DNA of 6,607 nt, from the NCBI GenBank assembly GCA_910585415.1, contig CAJUDT010000110.1, forward strand, positions 1 through 6,607, read 5' to 3'. The translations under genes and the position numbers were made by a program. The notes beneath the pieces were generated by a model. That model had not been told where the DNA came from, made no database searches, and was given only the letters and a program-made list of their open reading frames with translations. The DNA is from an uncultured Flavonifractor sp. GTDB taxonomy: Bacteria > Bacillota > Clostridia > Oscillospirales > Oscillospiraceae. Below are positions 6,536 through 6,607 of this stretch, piece after piece (within the stretch, counting starts at the first letter, position 1; each line of letters begins with the position of its first letter).

Positions 6536-6607
6536 GCCCCGATAGCTCAGATGGATAGAGCGGTCGCCTCCTAAGCGACAGGCCGCTGGTTCGAATCCAG
6601 TTCGGGG
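6536..6607 (+). tRNA. tRNA-Arg (anticodon CCT), 3' end cut by the window
   Basis: A full cloverleaf can be drawn by hand. The acceptor 5' strand is GCCCCGA (6536-6542), followed by TA and a D-stem GCTC / GAGC with a GG-containing loop. The anticodon stem is GTCGC / GCGAC with loop CTCCTAA, giving anticodon CCT, which reads AGG (Arg). The variable region is five bases. The T-stem is GCTGG / CCAGT with the standard loop TTCGAAT. The acceptor 3' strand TCGGGG stops one base short of closing with G1, so the discriminator and any encoded CCA lie outside the window. All stems pair, with one G.T in the T-stem, so the gene looks functional. Confidence 0.96.

Noticed and set aside
6450..6540. SRP (4.5S-type) RNA on the minus strand
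   Set aside because: Fragments GGAAGCAGC and CAGGTCAGG are present and the ends can pair (GGGGCC / GGCCCC). However, they occur in the wrong order and the required CGGAAG apical loop followed by GAAGCA is missing.
1..6607. CRISPR array, insertion sequence, phage or defence genes
   Set aside because: No regularly spaced repeats, transposase or integrase motifs, or terminal inverted repeats were seen; all large frames are explained by the five annotated genes.

Overview
The window looks like chromosomal housekeeping DNA from a GC-rich Clostridia-type Firmicute, plausibly Oscillospiraceae (Flavonifractor/Oscillibacter-like). This is inferred from several things: strong AGGAGG-type ribosome binding sites, frequent TTG starts, near-absence of TTA/CTA/TCA codons (which leaves long antisense frames open), a Firmicutes-length PBP2, and a zinc-ribbon/single-TM protein of a style common in that group. 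No database search was possible.

Layout. Five genes lie head-to-tail on the minus strand and are probably co-transcribed from one sigma-A-like promoter (-35 at 6380-6385, -10 at 6357-6362). In transcription order they are: (1) a membrane-anchored zinc-ribbon protein with a C-terminal extracytoplasmic domain (5401-6333); (2) a shikimate-kinase-type P-loop kinase, overlapping gene 1 by an ATGA (4883-5404); (3) an unrecognised Trp- and Cys-rich 225-aa protein (4159-4836); (4) a class B penicillin-binding protein of the PBP2/MrdA type starting at TTG (1950-4079); (5) a cytoplasmic GH13 alpha-glucan hydrolase of the neopullulanase/cyclomaltodextrinase type, also apparently starting at TTG (89-1924). 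The last 88 bases on the left hold no convincing gene.

Right edge. On the plus strand, a tRNA-Arg (anticodon CCT) begins at 6536 and runs off the window, missing only its last bases. A near-perfect promoter (TTGACA, 17 bp, TAAAAT; 6421-6449) points toward it. About 80 nt of hairpin-rich sequence separate the two, including a GC-rich stem with T-runs on both sides. This leader is the least explained stretch of the window.

How the genes work together. The group mixes cell-wall elongation (PBP2), aromatic amino-acid or related small-molecule phosphorylation (kinase), alpha-glucan breakdown (GH13) and two proteins of unknown role. No single pathway links them, so the operon is best read as a housekeeping cluster. 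I saw no CRISPR array, insertion sequence, phage gene or obvious new defence system. The points most worth a second look are the structured tRNA leader, the unknown 225-aa protein, the kinase's altered substrate site and the two TTG starts.
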